The translations under genes were made by a program, and so were the position numbers. A model generated the notes under the pieces. It did no database searches and was not told the origin of the DNA. It saw only the letters and a program-made list of their open reading frames with translations. Shown here piece after piece: positions 7,844 to 16,524 of a stretch of 64,000 nucleotides of DNA. Origin of the DNA: Pyxidicoccus sp. MSG2 (lineage in GTDB: Bacteria > Myxococcota > Myxococcia > Myxococcales > Myxococcaceae); NCBI RefSeq assembly GCF_026626705.1, contig NZ_JAPNKC010000001.1:930001-994000 (forward strand), given 5' to 3'. The first letter of the stretch is position 1. Every line of letters starts with the position of its first letter.

Positions 7844-9966
7844 GCCAGCGAATCTCCGAGGACACGCTCCCCACCGAGCTGTCGCCCTTCGCCGCCGTCG
7901 AGGCCGCCTACCCCGCCGAGCTGAACCGTGTCTGCGAGGCGCTGCTGCGCGGGCTGCCGGTGATGATCGAGGCCGACAAGGAGCTGACGCCCTTCTTCTA
8001 CAAGTGCCTGCGCGACAGGCTGAAGAAGGACGGCAAGCAGTTCCTCTACCTGGACGGCCGCGCCGCGCAGGAGCCACCTCCGGGCATGCCCGCACCGAGC
8101 ATGATGGCCACGCTCATCGGCCAGCTCCGGGACGCGGTGCGCGGCGCGGTGCGCGAGCGCATCGTCGTGCTGCCCCACCTGGACCTGCTCACCACCAGCA
8201 GCGGCGGCCTCACCTCCGAGGCGCGCGAGGTCATCCCCCTCCTGTACGAGAACCCGGAGATGCTCTGGGTCGGCTTCAAGGACCCGTCCTTTCCGGTGCC
8301 GCGCGTCATCGAGAACCTCTTCCCACACAAGGAGAGCATCCTCGGCGTGGGCCGCGACAGGCTCCGCTACCTCATCACCCAGCGCGAGAGCCGCAAGTTC
8401 GGCCGGGGCCTCCAGCCCTACGCGCTCTACAAGCACGTCTCCGGCGTCAACGCCGTGCGCCTGCGCCGGCTGCTCGGCGCGATTACCGGCGAGGACTACC
8501 CCGCGGACCCCAGGCCCGCATACGCGCAGCTCCGCTCCGCCACGCTCACCGGCAACCTGAGCGTGCCGGACATGGACCTGAACGCGGACATCGGCGGCTA
8601 CGCCAAGGTGAAGCAGCGCCTCCAGCAGGAAATCCTGGACGTGCTCGCGCACAAGGACACGCTGAACGACCCGGAGGCGGTGAAGCGCGTGGAGGGACTC
8701 CTGCCGCGCGGGATGATTTTCTGGGGCCCTCCGGGCACGGGCAAGACGCTCTTCGCCAAGGCCATGGCGTCGTCGCTCGGCGCGGCGGTGCAGGTGGTGA
8801 GCGGCCCGGAGCTGAAGAGCCGCTGGGTGGGCGAGAGCGAAGAGAACCTCCGTCAGATTTTCGTCCGCGCCCGGCAGGCGGCGCCCAGCATCATCGTCTT
8901 CGACGAGCTGGACTCCTTCGCGGCGGCGCGCGGCACCTTCACCGGCTCCGGCGTGGAGCACTCCATGGTGAACCAGCTCCTCACGGAGATGGACGGCTTC
9001 CGCAAGGAGGAGCTGGTCTTCGTGGTGGGCACCACCAACTTCGTGGAGTCGCTGGACCCGGCGCTGCTGCGCCCCGGCCGCTTCGAGTTCCAGCTGTGCA
9101 TCCCCTACCCCAACAGCGCGGACCGTCGCGCCATCCTGTCCATCTACGACAAGAAGCTGGGCCTGGGGATGACGGAGCGCGCGCTGGACTACGCGGTGAA
9201 GCGCACGGGTGACCTCGTGGAGGGCACCGGCACGCGCTTCTCCGGAGACCACATCCAGGCGCTGTGCCGGGCGCTCGCGCGGCGGCGGCTGCGCGACGGC
9301 ACGCAGGCCCCCACCGAGGCTGTCGACGTGGAGAAGGCCCTCACGGACTTCCTGGACCGGCCGGAGCTCACGCCCGCGGAGGAGAAGGTGGTGGCCACGC
9401 ACGAGGCCGGCCACGCGGTGTGCGCCCTCTTCTGCCCGCATGCGCCCGCCATCGACCGCATCAGCATCCGCGGAGACCTCGCGGGCTCGCTCGGCTTCGT
9501 GCAGTACGCGGACCCGGCGCACCGCTACGTCGTCACGCGCGGGCAGATGCTCGACAGCATCTGCATGCTCTTCGGCGGCCGCGAGGCGGAGTCACTCCTG
9601 CTGGACGACCTCTCCATGGGCAGCGCGCATGACCTGCAGCGCGCCACGGAGATGGCCCGCGAGCTGGTGGAGGAACTGGGCATGGGCGGCGACGGCGTGC
9701 CGGTGCGCCGCTTCGACGCGCCGGGGCGCAACTCCGAGCGACACGCCCTCTCCGACGCCACGCGCGGCACGCTGGAGGCCGCGGTGCAGGAGGTGCTGGA
9801 GGTGCAGCGCGCCCGCGCCCGCGACATCCTCCGACGCGAGAAGGACCGGCTCGTGGCGCTGCGGGATCTACTCATCGAACGCAAGGTGTTGGACCGCGAG
9901 GCCTTCACCCACCTGGCGCCCGCGTCGGCGGCGCCGAAGAAGAAGAAGGAGCCTGCCCTTGGCTAG
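7840..9966 (+). CDS. Soluble FtsH-like AAA ATPase / M41 zinc protease
   Basis: A 708-residue protein. Residues 1 to about 240 are a unique N-terminal region without membrane helices, unlike housekeeping FtsH, which has two. The AAA module has Walker A GPPGTGKT (296-303), Walker B IIVFDELDS and a full second region of homology ending LLRPGRFE, so ATP hydrolysis should be intact. The M41 protease domain has HEAGH (521-525) and the downstream HDLQRA segment that supplies the third zinc ligand, so it should be catalytically competent. FtsH proteases unfold and degrade proteins processively. The soluble form in a coupled operon matches the protease arm of the FtsH-vWA-MoxR systems proposed as biological-conflict modules. 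A short lysine-rich tail ends the protein. Confidence 0.9.
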   Translation: MSQRISEDTLPTELSPFAAVEAAYPAELNRVCEALLRGLPVMIEADKELTPFFYKCLRDRLKKDGKQFLYLDGRAAQEPPPGMPAPSMMATLIGQLRDAVRGAVRERIVVLPHLDLLTTSSGGLTSEAREVIPLLYENPEMLWVGFKDPSFPVPRVIENLFPHKESILGVGRDRLRYLITQRESRKFGRGLQPYALYKHVSGVNAVRLRRLLGAITGEDYPADPRPAYAQLRSATLTGNLSVPDMDLNADIGGYAKVKQRLQQEILDVLAHKDTLNDPEAVKRVEGLLPRGMIFWGPPGTGKTLFAKAMASSLGAAVQVVSGPELKSRWVGESEENLRQIFVRARQAAPSIIVFDELDSFAAARGTFTGSGVEHSMVNQLLTEMDGFRKEELVFVVGTTNFVESLDPALLRPGRFEFQLCIPYPNSADRRAILSIYDKKLGLGMTERALDYAVKRTGDLVEGTGTRFSGDHIQALCRALARRRLRDGTQAPTEAVDVEKALTDFLDRPELTPAEEKVVATHEAGHAVCALFCPHAPAIDRISIRGDLAGSLGFVQYADPAHRYVVTRGQMLDSICMLFGGREAESLLLDDLSMGSAHDLQRATEMARELVEELGMGGDGVPVRRFDAPGRNSERHALSDATRGTLEAAVQEVLEVQRARARDILRREKDRLVALRDLLIERKVLDREAFTHLAPASAAPKKKKEPALG

Positions 9967-10225
9967 CCTCATCCTCCGCCTGCAGGTGGACCCCGCGACG
10001 GGCCGCAAGGACGTCGTCATCCAGTACGAGAGCGACTCGGACGCGCTGCCCATGGAACACGAGGAGGAACACCGCCGCCTCGTGGACAAGCTCATCGCCG
10101 GCGGCACCCTCAAGGCCTCCGAGGTGGGGCGTGTCATCGTCCAGCGCGACACTCCGGCCGGACAGGCCGCGGAGCCCACGTCCTCGGCCGAGGAAGCTTC
10201 CGGAAAGGTCGGCCAGAAGGCCTGA
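9959..10225 (+). CDS. 88-aa FtsH-system associated peptide
   Basis: This short gene starts at TTG 9959 and overlaps the last eight bases of the protease gene, which argues for translational coupling despite the rare start codon. The first 55 residues form a compact acidic beta/alpha domain (LILRLQVDPATGRKDVVIQY, then DALPMEHEEEHRRLVDKLI). The last 25 residues are low-complexity and probably disordered. An HEEEHRRLV helix recurs to my eye in small proteins encoded beside such FtsH genes, but that is memory rather than a search. It may be a ubiquitin-like or adaptor peptide for the protease; the function is unknown. Confidence 0.65.
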   Translation: MASLILRLQVDPATGRKDVVIQYESDSDALPMEHEEEHRRLVDKLIAGGTLKASEVGRVIVQRDTPAGQAAEPTSSAEEASGKVGQKA

Positions 10226-10352
10226 GTTGGAGGGCCCCCGGAGCACACCATGGATGGAAGTGTCCAGCCGGCATGAAGCCAGTCCAGACCTGAAGCCAAC
10301 CTCGGACCGGCCGCTGCCGCGGAATCGCTTTCAGCCCTGATACACTGGTGAC

Positions 10353-11465
10353 ATGCGTACGCGCTCGCGGATGTCGCTGGGATTGCTCCTGCTGTCCGCC
10401 TGCGGAGCAACGGCGCCCGTCCCTGGTGGAGGCGACACCGATGCGGGGACGCCGGGCCCGGGCGGTGACTATGACCTGCCCTCCATCTCCTACGCGGTGG
10501 ACGCGGGGGCGCCCATCGACGCGCCACGTGAAACCTGGACGTTCGTCCCGGTCCCCGACGCGCACTGCGCGAATGGCAGCTCCACCGGAATGGCCGTCAA
10601 CCTGACGGACCGCTCCAAGCGGGTGCTCGTCTTCCTCGCCGGCGGTGGCGCGTGCTGGGAGGCCGCGGCCTGCGCGCTGGGCACTGCCACCCACATCACC
10701 GACACCATGGGCGAGGCGCCCGTCCTGGCCGAGGCCGGCGCGCAGAACCTCGCGCCCCTGTTCGACCGCGAGGACCCCGGCAACCCGTTCCGCGACGCGA
10801 GCTTCGTCTACATCCCCTACTGCACCGGAGACCTCCACGCGGGTACGCGCGTCAAGACGTATGACTGGTTCGGCCCCAGGAACGTCGAGCACGTCGGCGC
10901 GCGGAACATGGATGCCTACCTGCGGCGGCTGCAGCCGACCTTCCGCGACGCCGACCGGGTGTGGCTGTCCGGGGTGAGCGCGGGCGGCTACGGCGCGACG
11001 CTCCACTGGTGGCGCGTCCAGAAGGCCCTGCCGTGGGCGCGAGTGGACGTGCTGAACGACTCGGGGCTCGTCATCGACACCGCCGGAGACGGCCGCTACT
11101 CCACCATGCAGCAGAGCTGGGGCATGGAGTTCCCTCCGGGGTGTGCCGGGTGCGGCGCGGGCATGTCGGAGGTGCTGGGCTACTCGACGCGCCTGCTGGC
11201 GGCCCCACGGCGGTACGGCCTGCTCGGCTACGTCCAGGACGGCACCATCGCCCTCTACTTCGGGCTGAACGGCGCCCAGGTCCAGGCGCGCCTGGAGGCG
11301 GCCCGCGCGTCGGCGGAGCCGGGCGTGAAGACCTTCTACCTGCCAGGCAACCAGCACGTGCTCCTCACCACGCCGGACGCCTCCAGCGGCACGGGCCCGT
11401 CCGTGCGCGAGTGGCTCCAGGCGATGGCAGGAGATGCCCCGGGCTGGAGCCACGCCGGCCCCTGA
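10353..11465 (+). CDS. Pectin-acetylesterase-like lipoprotein hydrolase
   Basis: A 370-residue secreted protein with a lipobox (LLLLSACG), so probably membrane-anchored. The hydrolase part carries GGGACWEA, matching the oxyanion-hole region of the pectin acetylesterase/Notum family, and the nucleophile elbow GVSAGGYGA with Ser at the usual place. A late NQHVLL supplies the likely catalytic His. Family members remove acetyl or acyl groups from polysaccharides or proteins. It sits between the FtsH operon and the MoxR part of the cluster, with a 127-base leader and 60 bases after its stop, so it may be an independent gene. Its substrate cannot be told. Confidence 0.8.
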   Translation: MRTRSRMSLGLLLLSACGATAPVPGGGDTDAGTPGPGGDYDLPSISYAVDAGAPIDAPRETWTFVPVPDAHCANGSSTGMAVNLTDRSKRVLVFLAGGGACWEAAACALGTATHITDTMGEAPVLAEAGAQNLAPLFDREDPGNPFRDASFVYIPYCTGDLHAGTRVKTYDWFGPRNVEHVGARNMDAYLRRLQPTFRDADRVWLSGVSAGGYGATLHWWRVQKALPWARVDVLNDSGLVIDTAGDGRYSTMQQSWGMEFPPGCAGCGAGMSEVLGYSTRLLAAPRRYGLLGYVQDGTIALYFGLNGAQVQARLEAARASAEPGVKTFYLPGNQHVLLTTPDASSGTGPSVREWLQAMAGDAPGWSHAGP

Positions 11466-11525
11466 GCTGGCGCTGCGCCCTGCCCCGCTCCTGCTCTATG
11501 CTCCGGGCATGGAAGTCCGCGGGTG

Positions 11526-14500
11526 ATGTCCACGCTCATCTTTCCCAGCGAGGAAGCGCTCCAGCTCGCGCTCACCTCTGGCCTCGTCGCCGCCGAAGTG
11601 CAGTCCGCGCCCGCGCGCTACCGCCGGACCGCTGACGGGGCGCTCCACGTCAGCCCCGACGTGGCGCCAACGAAGGCCGCCGTCCGGGAGTTGGTGTCGC
11701 TCGGCGTGCGGGCCGGCGGCGTGGAGTCCGGCGGGTCCACGCCGGTGCTCTGCTGGGCGGAGCTGCTCCGCCCGCGCCGCATCCCCGTCGACGCGGCACC
11801 AGGCGGCCCGGTGCTCTTCCTGCCGGCGAGCGCGGACGCGCTGCTGCCTCTGGCGGGAGAGATGCTGCGGCTGGGCTGTGACAGGCAGGAGGTCTGCGTC
11901 GCCGGAAGCGCCCGGGGAGACAGCCGGCGGGCCCTGCTACGCGCGGTGGCGCCGCCGTACTTCACCCTCACCGGCGCGCTGGACCACACGGGGGGCCTGC
12001 GCGCCTTCGTGCCCGCGGTGCCGGGACAGCACTCCGTCTGGGTGGAGGTGGGCCACACGCACCCGCTCGCGCGCACGCTCCAGCCCGAGAAGGGGACGCT
12101 GCTGCTCATTCCCGGCGACGGGCGTTGGCAGACGGCGCCGGACGGGCCGTGGACGGACCTCTACCAGCTCACGGACCTGCGCCTGCCCGAGCCGGCGGAG
12201 GAATGGGAGGCCGAGGCCGCACCAGGGCGCCTCTCGGTGCCCCTGCGCCTCACCCGCGCGGCGCGCACGGAGCCCGCCAGCCTGTGGGTGCTCCGCGACA
12301 ACGCGCGGGCCCAGGTGGAGTCGCTCGTCCACACGCTGCCCGAGGCGCTGCTGGCGCAGCTCCGCTTCGCGGTGGCCGGGCCGCCGGACGCGCCGTGCAT
12401 CGTCCTGCGGGCGAGGGCGGGCCGCGAGCGGCCACCGGAGCTGGGCCTGTCCGGCATGGCCTACGCACCGCTGCCGCAGCTCGCGGACCTGTACCTGCCG
12501 TGTGACGGGCTGCTGGAGCCCCCCGTGCGGAGGGACAGGCTGCGCGCGCTGCTCACCCCCGAGCGCGACACCGTGACGTGGCTGCACCCCACGGGCCACG
12601 GAGCCTTCCGCGCCGAGCGCCTGCCCGAGTCCGCCTTCCATCCGCTCGACGCGTGGGTGGACTACGTGGTGGACACGGGCGCCGCCGCGCTGGTGCCCTG
12701 GGTGCGGGGAGCGACGTTCGACTTCGAGGCCTTCGAGGCCGCCGCGGGCGAGTGGCAGTCCGCCGCGCCGCAGAAGGCCGAAGAGGACGACGAGAAGGAC
12801 CCGCGCTCGTCCCGTCGCTCGCGCCGTGTCGCCGCGTCGCCACCTGCCGAGCCCGCCGAACCGGCGACCCGCAACGCAAGGCGCGCCACGGAGGCCGCGT
12901 CCCCGGGCGCGAGGCTGGCCCCGCTCACGCCCGCGCAGCTCGGCGCCGCGGAGCAGGAATTGGCGAAGCTGGAGAAGTCCTTCCTCGCGCTCGACGCCCC
13001 GGCGGACTCCGCGGAGCGGCGGCAACTCTGGGTGCGCATGGCGGAGCTGAATGGCCAGCTCGGGCGCAGGCGCGACGCGGGCCTGTGCTGGACGCGGGCG
13101 CTCTGGGAGAGCGCGGGCACCGAGGCCGCCGAGCTGGCCGCGCGCTGGGCCGAGGCCGAGACGGACGGCGCGCCCTCTACCGCCGTGTTGCTCTCGCGCG
13201 CGACGCCCTCGGACGACGACGTGCGGGCGCTCGCCAGCAGCCTGGCGCGCGCGGTGCTGGCGCCTGGAGGAAAGACTCCCGGTGACGTGCCTTCGCTCCA
13301 GCGCTGGCTGGACCGGCACGACGCGGCGCTCGACGTGCGCTCGCTGTGGCTGGCTCGGGCCTCGCTGGACCGGCTCTCGGGCGGAGACCCGCTCGGGCTG
13401 GCGCGGGCGGGAGACCGGCTGCTGGAATTGCTCCAGCGCGGCCTGTCCCTGGCGCGCGACGTGCCCCGCTTCCTGCGCGCCGGCACGGACGCGACGCACG
13501 CGCCCCGGCTGGTCGCGCAACTGGAGGCCATGCAGGAGCGCTTCGAGCGCACCACGCGCCGCCGCTCCTCCATCGAGGCCCCGCCCGTCCTCACCCAGGC
13601 CTATGTCCGCTACGTCTTCGCCTGCGGGCTGGCGCGGCTGGGACAGGCGGACCGGGCACGGGCGCTCGCCGTCTCCGCGTCGGAGGCACTCGATGCGACG
13701 GAGCCCATCCACGGCTTCCTCTCACGGGCCTACGGCGCGCGCGTGGCGCAGGCCCTGGAGGGACAGGCGCCGGAGACGCCGCTGCCGCCAGACATCGCCG
13801 CGGAGCTGAACGCGCTGAACACCTTCCAGCGGTACAAGGTGGACCGGCTGCGGCAGTCTTCCGCGCTGCTGGAGCCGAGCGAGCGGCTGGACCCCGCGCG
13901 GGCCTTCGGGCGCGGCGCCCGCGACCTGCGCGGCGAGGAGTTCGCGGCGCTGCGGGACATCCGGGACCCGGCCAGGGTGGCTGCCGAGGTCGAGGCGCTC
14001 ACCGCTCGCGCCACCGCGCCGAAGCTGGCGGCTCCAGAGCGCCAGCGGCTCCTGGGTGGGCTGCTGGACACGCTCCCCCGGCTTCCCCCGGCGCGAGCGC
14101 TGCCGCTGCTCGACAGGCTGGTGGGCGCGCTGGAAGGGCTCCCCGGCGAAGTCCAGGGGCAGCTGCTGGGCGACGCGCTGACGCTGGCGGCCCTCTTCGG
14201 CCGGGCGGACCGGGCCACGGCGCTGGCCGGACGCCTGCGCAAGGTGCTGGCGGGGCTGCCTCCCGAGTCCCCGGCGTGGGGCCAGGGCCTCTTGGGCGTG
14301 AGCCTGCGCGGCCTGCGCCGGGTGGGTCTGTCCCGCGAGGCGCGCGAGTTGGTGGATGCGACGCAGGGGCTCCTCGCGAAGCCGAAGACGCCGCTGCCGG
14401 CGCAGCTCGGCGTGGCCTCGGGCCTGGCGATGCTGGGACGCACCCAGGAGGCCCTGCCCGTGTTCGACCGGGCCTTCGAGTCGCTCACCGCGGCGAAGGG

Positions 14501-14798
14501 TGCGCTGCCGGAGCGGCTGGCGTTGACGCGGAGCCTGGCGGGCGCGCTGGCGCACGCGCCGGTGGACGTCGCCCTGCCCGGGCTGGCGCGGCTGTCGGAG
14601 CAACTGCCGAACGTGACGGACAGCTACAACACGAACAGCCACTTCTGCCTCTCCGTGGTGGAGCTCGCGGACGCGCTGGTGCTGGGCCACGTGGAAGTGG
14701 GCCAGGGCAGCGGTGAGCGGGCGCGGAGCTGGCTGGACGAGGACGAATTCCTGGTGCGACGGCGCATCCATCGGGAGCTGGAGGAGCGCACAACATGA
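11526..14798 (+). CDS. Large helical-solenoid component of ternary system
   Basis: A 1090-residue protein. Residues 1 to about 410 are an alpha/beta region with no familiar motif. A charged, disordered linker follows (about 415-465, rich in EDD and SRR). Residues about 470-1090 are alpha-helical, with TPR- or HEAT-like helix pairs. GTG at 11523 directly precedes ATG 11526, which I take as the start. The stop overlaps the start of the MoxR ATPase (ATGA). Pairing of a large solenoid protein with MoxR and vWA partners is the hallmark of MoxR ternary systems, so I assign it as a structural or substrate-recognition subunit. This is supported by context more than by sequence. Confidence 0.7.
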   Translation: MSTLIFPSEEALQLALTSGLVAAEVQSAPARYRRTADGALHVSPDVAPTKAAVRELVSLGVRAGGVESGGSTPVLCWAELLRPRRIPVDAAPGGPVLFLPASADALLPLAGEMLRLGCDRQEVCVAGSARGDSRRALLRAVAPPYFTLTGALDHTGGLRAFVPAVPGQHSVWVEVGHTHPLARTLQPEKGTLLLIPGDGRWQTAPDGPWTDLYQLTDLRLPEPAEEWEAEAAPGRLSVPLRLTRAARTEPASLWVLRDNARAQVESLVHTLPEALLAQLRFAVAGPPDAPCIVLRARAGRERPPELGLSGMAYAPLPQLADLYLPCDGLLEPPVRRDRLRALLTPERDTVTWLHPTGHGAFRAERLPESAFHPLDAWVDYVVDTGAAALVPWVRGATFDFEAFEAAAGEWQSAAPQKAEEDDEKDPRSSRRSRRVAASPPAEPAEPATRNARRATEAASPGARLAPLTPAQLGAAEQELAKLEKSFLALDAPADSAERRQLWVRMAELNGQLGRRRDAGLCWTRALWESAGTEAAELAARWAEAETDGAPSTAVLLSRATPSDDDVRALASSLARAVLAPGGKTPGDVPSLQRWLDRHDAALDVRSLWLARASLDRLSGGDPLGLARAGDRLLELLQRGLSLARDVPRFLRAGTDATHAPRLVAQLEAMQERFERTTRRRSSIEAPPVLTQAYVRYVFACGLARLGQADRARALAVSASEALDATEPIHGFLSRAYGARVAQALEGQAPETPLPPDIAAELNALNTFQRYKVDRLRQSSALLEPSERLDPARAFGRGARDLRGEEFAALRDIRDPARVAAEVEALTARATAPKLAAPERQRLLGGLLDTLPRLPPARALPLLDRLVGALEGLPGEVQGQLLGDALTLAALFGRADRATALAGRLRKVLAGLPPESPAWGQGLLGVSLRGLRRVGLSREARELVDATQGLLAKPKTPLPAQLGVASGLAMLGRTQEALPVFDRAFESLTAAKGALPERLALTRSLAGALAHAPVDVALPGLARLSEQLPNVTDSYNTNSHFCLSVVELADALVLGHVEVGQGSGERARSWLDEDEFLVRRRIHRELEERTT

Positions 14799-15844
14799 GC
14801 AGTCTGCCCCGGCGCGAAGAGTCACCCGCCGTCGACCCCATCAGCGAGCTGTCCTTCGACGCGCTCTCGCGCGAGGCCCACGCCTTGCGCGAGCGACTGA
14901 ACCGCTTCCGGCTGGCGCTGGGCCGGCACTTCGTGGGCAAGCAGGACCTGGTGGACCTGATGACCGTGGCGGCGGTGGCGCAGGAGCCGCTGCTGCTCGT
15001 GGGCCCTCCGGGCACGGCGAAGTCGGACCTGGTGCTCAAGTTCCGGGACGCGCTGCGCATTCCCAACGAGGACTACTTCGAGTACCTCCTGACGCGCTTC
15101 ACTGAGCCGTCGGAAGTCCTGGGCCCCATCGACATCAACCTGCTGCGCCAGGGCCGCTACATCCGGCGCGAGGGCGGCAAGCTGCCCACCGCGCGGCTCG
15201 TCTTCCTGGACGAAGTGTTCAAGGCCAGCTCCGCCATCCTCAACGCGCTGCTGACCGTCATCAACGAGCGCAAGTTCTACCAGGACGGCGCGCCCCAGCC
15301 GGTGCGCCTGAAGGTCCTCTTCGCCGCCACCAACGAGCTGCCCGAGCACGCGGAGCTGGGCGCGCTCAAGGACCGCTTCTGCCTCAAGGCCGCGTGCCGC
15401 CCGGTGCAGGACCGCTACTTCCTGGAGCTGCTCGACTCCGGCCTGGACTCGCAGACCTACCGCGAGATGAACCAGAAGCCGTGGGCGGAGGGGCATGCCT
15501 CGCTGGACGACGTGCTCAAGGCGCACCGCTACCTGACGCTGATGATGGGCAAGCGCGAGACGGGCCCGGACGGGCGCGAGCTGCGGGACCGGGATTTGTT
15601 CTTCCGCGACGAATTGCTGCGCGAGTTCCGCCGCGTGGTGCAGACGCTGACGCGCGAGGACGGCGTCTTCATCAGCGACCGCAAGCTGGTGAAGCTGTAC
15701 CGGCTGCTGCGCACCCGCGCGTGGATCTTCCACGGCGGCGCGGTGGAGCGACAGGACCTCCAGCTCCTCTCCTACCTGGGCGAGAGCCGCGAGGAGATTG
15801 ATTTGCTGGAGGAGAAGGTGCCCCGGCTGCTGGGGCTCACCTGA
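14795..15844 (+). CDS. MoxR-family AAA+ ATPase
   Basis: A 349-residue AAA+ protein of the MoxR/RavA clade. Walker A reads GPPGTAKS (about 70-77) and Walker B LVFLDEVF (about 135-142), followed by the clade-typical ASSAILNALLTVINERKF helix-2 region and sensor-1 FAATNELP. MoxR ATPases act as chaperones with a vWA-domain partner, using ATP to remodel metal-centre or stress-response proteins. The start overlaps the preceding solenoid gene by ATGA. The vWA-like candidate lies 680 bases downstream, beyond a minus-strand gene. All motifs for ATP hydrolysis are intact. A C-terminal helical domain completes the usual length. Confidence 0.9.
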   Translation: MSSLPRREESPAVDPISELSFDALSREAHALRERLNRFRLALGRHFVGKQDLVDLMTVAAVAQEPLLLVGPPGTAKSDLVLKFRDALRIPNEDYFEYLLTRFTEPSEVLGPIDINLLRQGRYIRREGGKLPTARLVFLDEVFKASSAILNALLTVINERKFYQDGAPQPVRLKVLFAATNELPEHAELGALKDRFCLKAACRPVQDRYFLELLDSGLDSQTYREMNQKPWAEGHASLDDVLKAHRYLTLMMGKRETGPDGRELRDRDLFFRDELLREFRRVVQTLTREDGVFISDRKLVKLYRLLRTRAWIFHGGAVERQDLQLLSYLGESREEIDLLEEKVPRLLGLT

Positions 15845-15865
15845 AGCCGGGGCCGTCGAGACGGC

Positions 15866-16324
15866 TCAGCCGTCGAGTGCCTCGCGTTTGGCTTCGCGAG
15901 GCAACAGGCCGATGAACTCGTAGATGAAGGCGCCCTGGTCGGTGACGTCGACGGTGCAGGCCCCCGCGCGTGAGAGCTCCTCGAGCGCGGCCTTGGCTTC
16001 GGTGAAGGAGAGGTCACTCTCAGCCGCCACCTCGGCGATGGTGACGCGGCCATCATGTTGCTGCGCGCAAGCGAGGACCGCCTTCTCGATGTCGCGAGGG
16101 GACCTGGCGGGGAGCTGTTCCACATCGAGCCGCTCCCTCAGCTCCGGCGGCAGCTTCGCGCGCCGTGCGGCACGGATGAGCGCTGCGCCTCCGAGGGCGC
16201 ATGCGGTGGCGAGAACGAACCCCACGGCGGTGTTCTCCGTCGTGCCCTTGCGCAGGTTGTCGATTTCCGCGGCGTAGCCCACGAGCCCGAAGATGACGAG
16301 AAACCAACCGGCGAAACTCCGCAT
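15866..16324 (-). CDS. Small membrane protein with winged-helix-like tail
   Basis: A 152-residue protein. Two membrane helices occupy residues about 1-50 (FAGWFLVIFGLVGYA and AVGFVLATACALGGAALI). A soluble tail from about residue 80 has the layout of a winged helix (RDIEKAVLACAQQHDGRVT, then EVAAESDLSFTEAKAALEEL). It is the only minus-strand gene inside the MoxR/vWA part of the cluster. It converges on the MoxR gene across 21 bases and is divergent from the vWA-like gene. It could be an insertion or a membrane-tethered sensor or regulator of the system; the sequence does not decide. Confidence 0.75.
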   Translation of the reverse strand: MRSFAGWFLVIFGLVGYAAEIDNLRKGTTENTAVGFVLATACALGGAALIRAARRAKLPPELRERLDVEQLPARSPRDIEKAVLACAQQHDGRVTIAEVAAESDLSFTEAKAALEELSRAGACTVDVTDQGAFIYEFIGLLPREAKREALDG

Positions 16325-16524
16325 GCACCCCTCACCGCAACGGGGCGGACCATCCTGCCCCGCGCCTTTTCATAGCAGAGATTCCGCTCCGCCACGGACG
16401 CACGGCCACGCGCACCACGGGTGGGAGCATGCTGCCGCGAACGACTGCTAAGCTCCATGCCACTCCCACGGAGCGTGCGACGGGGCCGGGACCTGCGTCC
16501 CCCTTCCACCTGAGCGAACACCCC

